Part shown: positions 6,132 through 7,013 of the stretch, piece by piece
How the letters are laid out: each line of letters begins with the position of its first letter
Position numbering within the stretch: position 1 is the first letter of the stretch
DNA from: an uncultured Rhodospirillales bacterium
GTDB taxonomy: Bacteria > Pseudomonadota > Alphaproteobacteria > Acetobacterales > Acetobacteraceae
NCBI GenBank assembly: GCA_903904805.1
Contig: CAIVDX010000465.1
Location: 1-7,013 of the forward strand
Direction: 5' to 3'
DNA length: 7,013 nucleotides
Translations under genes and position numbers: made by a program
Notes under the pieces: model-generated
Told to the model about the DNA's origin: nothing
Seen by the model: only the letters and a program-made list of their open reading frames with translations
Database searches by the model: none

Positions 6132-6266
6132 TTATTTGCCGCGTGTTTTGGATGGCAGGGGTGCGGCGGTGGGTTTGATGAAGGAGGCGGTGGCGGCGGG
6201 GGCGGGTTTCTTGGCGGCTTTCGGCTTTTTGGCTTCACGATTGCCGTGTTGTTGACCTTTGGCCAT
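6132..6266 (-). CDS. Small basic Lys/Ala/Pro-rich protein, 44 residues, unknown function
   Basis: An ATG at 6266 opens a 44-codon frame ending in TAA (6134-6132). The product begins MAKGQQHGNREAKKPKAAKK, continues with an Ala/Pro stretch and FIKP, and ends SKTRGK. It is very basic, low in complexity and has no membrane segment. The opening K-G-Q-x-x-G-N-R-E-A-K-K-P-K resembles short hypothetical proteins I recall from proteobacterial genomes with starts like MSKGQ...NKEAKKPK; this is recollection and was not searched. No strong Shine-Dalgarno is present; AAAG lies at moderate distance. Directly upstream is an inverted repeat (6273-6293). The ORF precedes rpmB by 113 nt on the same strand, with the rpmB promoter in between. 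Such proteins may bind nucleic acid or ribosomes, but that is only inferred from charge. A chance frame is less likely because the N-terminus looks conserved. Confidence 0.6.
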   Translation of the reverse strand: MAKGQQHGNREAKKPKAAKKPAPAATASFIKPTAAPLPSKTRGK

Positions 6267-6272
6267 TGCTTT

Positions 6273-6293
6273 TGACTTTCGAGTTAAAAGTCA
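6273..6293. promoter_or_regulatory. Inverted repeat just upstream of the 44-codon ORF
   Basis: TGACTTT (6273-6279) and AAAGTCA (6287-6293) form a perfect 7-bp inverted repeat with a 7-nt centre, six bases before the ATG at 6266. On the minus strand TAGAAT (6298-6293) at its edge resembles a -10 box, although no -35 is recognisable. It could be an operator or a leader hairpin controlling translation of the small protein. Confidence 0.4.
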
Positions 6294-6379
6294 TTCTAGC
6301 ACAGCAGCAATGGATCGCCGCACAGAATCGGCATCAGTTCCGCACACGTCGCCGCGACGAAGTCGTCCAACTGCCAGAA

Positions 6380-6417
6380 GTTTTTTGCTTCTTTTTTTCA
6401 AAAAGAAGCGCTTTTCT
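6380..6417. repeat. Gene-end hairpin repeat, copy C
   Basis: GCTTCTTTTT (6387-6396) and AAAAAGAAGC (6400-6409) form a perfect 10-bp stem around TTC, starting 8 nt past the stop of the 92-residue gene. Read on the minus strand it shares 14 identical bases with copy A. A flanking AACT/AGTT pair (6369-6372 with 6379-6382) may be a reduced version of the second hairpin. The minus strand has an A-run rather than a T-tract after the stem. Confidence 0.75.
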
Positions 6418-6696
6418 TCAATGCTTTTCCTGATCCTCAGCCTCTTCGGCTGCTTTTTGCTGGCGCAGCTGTTCAAACTCTCCGGAGCGGACGGAGTTGG
6501 CGGCGTTGGCGAGCACTTTGAGCATGGTTTCGTCATCCAGCTCATGCGCCAGCACGCCAAGCGCGCCGGAGAGCAGGCCGGAGCCGATGATGAGGGGATC
6601 GATGTCCTCGCCGATCAGGTGCTCGATCAGGCGGTCGACGATTTCGCCCACCTGTTCGAGGTCGGGGGGCATCTCGTCGTCGGGCTCGTCTGACAT
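6418..6696 (-). CDS. Small acidic conserved-looking protein, 92 residues, unknown function
   Basis: I do not recognise this family. The product begins MSDEPDDEMPPDLEQVGEIV and is strongly acidic at both ends, with a more hydrophobic middle, EDIDPLIIGSGLLSGALGVL (residues 30-49), and a charged helical tail rich in Glu, Gln and Ala. The middle segment is too short and interrupted to be a clear membrane anchor. The start ATG 6696 is supported by GGAG (6706-6703) six bases upstream. That site lies right after the stop of the ABC transporter gene (6709-6711), only 12 nt away, which points to a shared operon and probably coupled translation. The stop is at 6418-6420, next to repeat copy C. A regulatory or accessory role for the exporter is suggested only by position. 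Confidence 0.7.
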   Translation of the reverse strand: MSDEPDDEMPPDLEQVGEIVDRLIEHLIGEDIDPLIIGSGLLSGALGVLAHELDDETMLKVLANAANSVRSGEFEQLRQQKAAEEAEDQEKH

Positions 6697-6708
6697 GGTG
6701 GGCTCCGG

Positions 6709-7013
6709 TTAGACCGCGGTGACGGGCTGTGTGGCGGGGGGCGGGGCATCCTGCTCGGCCTGCAGCGCCCACATGCGGGCATACAGGCCGTCGCGGGCGA
6801 GGAGGGCGGCATGGGTGCCGCGCTCGGCGACCTGCCCGTCTTCAAGCACGATGATCTCGTCGGCGTCCACCACGGTGGAGAGGCGGTGCGCGATCACCAG
6901 CGTGGTCTTGTTCTGCGCCACGCCTTGCAGTTCGGCCTGGATGGCGCGCTCGTTGGCGCTGTCCAGCGCCGAAGTCGCTTCATCAAAAATCAGAATCGGC
7001 GGGTTCTTGAGCA
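6709..7013 (-). CDS. ABC exporter of the Atm1 type, C-terminal part of the nucleotide-binding domain
   Basis: The minus-strand frame is open to the window edge (first full codon at 7011) and ends in TAA at 6711-6709, giving 100 residues. It contains Walker B with the catalytic glutamate and D-loop, ILIFDEATSALDS, and the H-loop IAHRLSTVVDADEIIVLEDG, followed by ERGTHAALLARDGLYARMWA. The wording AHRLSTVVDADEI and the LLARDGLYARMW ending are typical of bacterial Atm1/HMT1-like half-transporters, which move glutathione-linked compounds or metals across the inner membrane. The Walker A, signature motif and six membrane helices lie beyond the window. ABC exporter is certain; the Atm1 subgroup is likely but judged from the tail only. 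The acidic 92-residue gene follows 12 nt downstream. Confidence 0.88.
   Translation of the reverse strand, partial: LKNPPILIFDEATSALDSANERAIQAELQGVAQNKTTLVIAHRLSTVVDADEIIVLEDGQVAERGTHAALLARDGLYARMWALQAEQDAPPPATQPVTAV

Noticed and set aside
5836..6255. Plus-strand frame of 139 residues across the rpmB leader
   Set aside because: It is antisense to rpmB, its promoter and the small ORF; composition is Gly/Val/Gln-rich and no ribosome binding site is seen.
6259..6693. Plus-strand frame of 144 residues opposite the 92-residue gene
   Set aside because: It includes the Phe/Leu/Lys run made by repeat copy C and the reverse of an acidic gene with a good ribosome binding site.

Overview
The window looks like chromosomal DNA from a GC-rich alphaproteobacterium, most likely of the Acetobacteraceae/Rhodospirillales type. 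The reasons are an alphaproteobacterial bL28, a fused CysN-CysC, an Fsr-type transporter, strongly GC-biased third codon positions, and AT-rich hairpin repeats at gene ends of a kind I recall from Acetobacteraceae. The placement is inference. I see no transposase, phage gene, tRNA, rRNA or CRISPR array.

Layout. Positions 1-378 (+) hold the 3' end of an rfbD-like dTDP-rhamnose biosynthesis gene, followed by repeat copy A and a leader with two competing hairpins. Positions 641-3441 (+) hold cysD and cysNC, a complete sulfate-activation operon whose genes overlap by one base. Repeat copy B (3481-3540) lies between convergent cysNC and fsr, an MFS efflux gene (3584-4834, -). Upstream of fsr on the minus strand are a small soluble histidine-kinase-like protein (4931-5662), rpmB (5710-6018), an unlisted 44-codon basic ORF (6132-6266), repeat copy C, a 92-residue acidic protein (6418-6696) and the 3' end of an Atm1-like ABC exporter (6709-7013).

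How the genes relate. CysD and CysNC together turn sulfate into APS and then PAPS; no reductase or sulfotransferase is in view, so the use of the PAPS (cysteine synthesis or sulfation) cannot be decided here. On the minus strand, rpmB has its own good promoter and a terminator-like hairpin at the very start of its leader, and it may be cotranscribed with the kinase-like gene 47 nt downstream. The ABC exporter and the acidic protein are tightly spaced and probably share an operon.

Most of the window is ordinary housekeeping content. The points worth a second look are the kinase-like protein with leucine where the H-box histidine should be, the rpmB leader hairpin, the three gene-end repeats, the hairpins ahead of cysD, and the two small proteins of unknown function.
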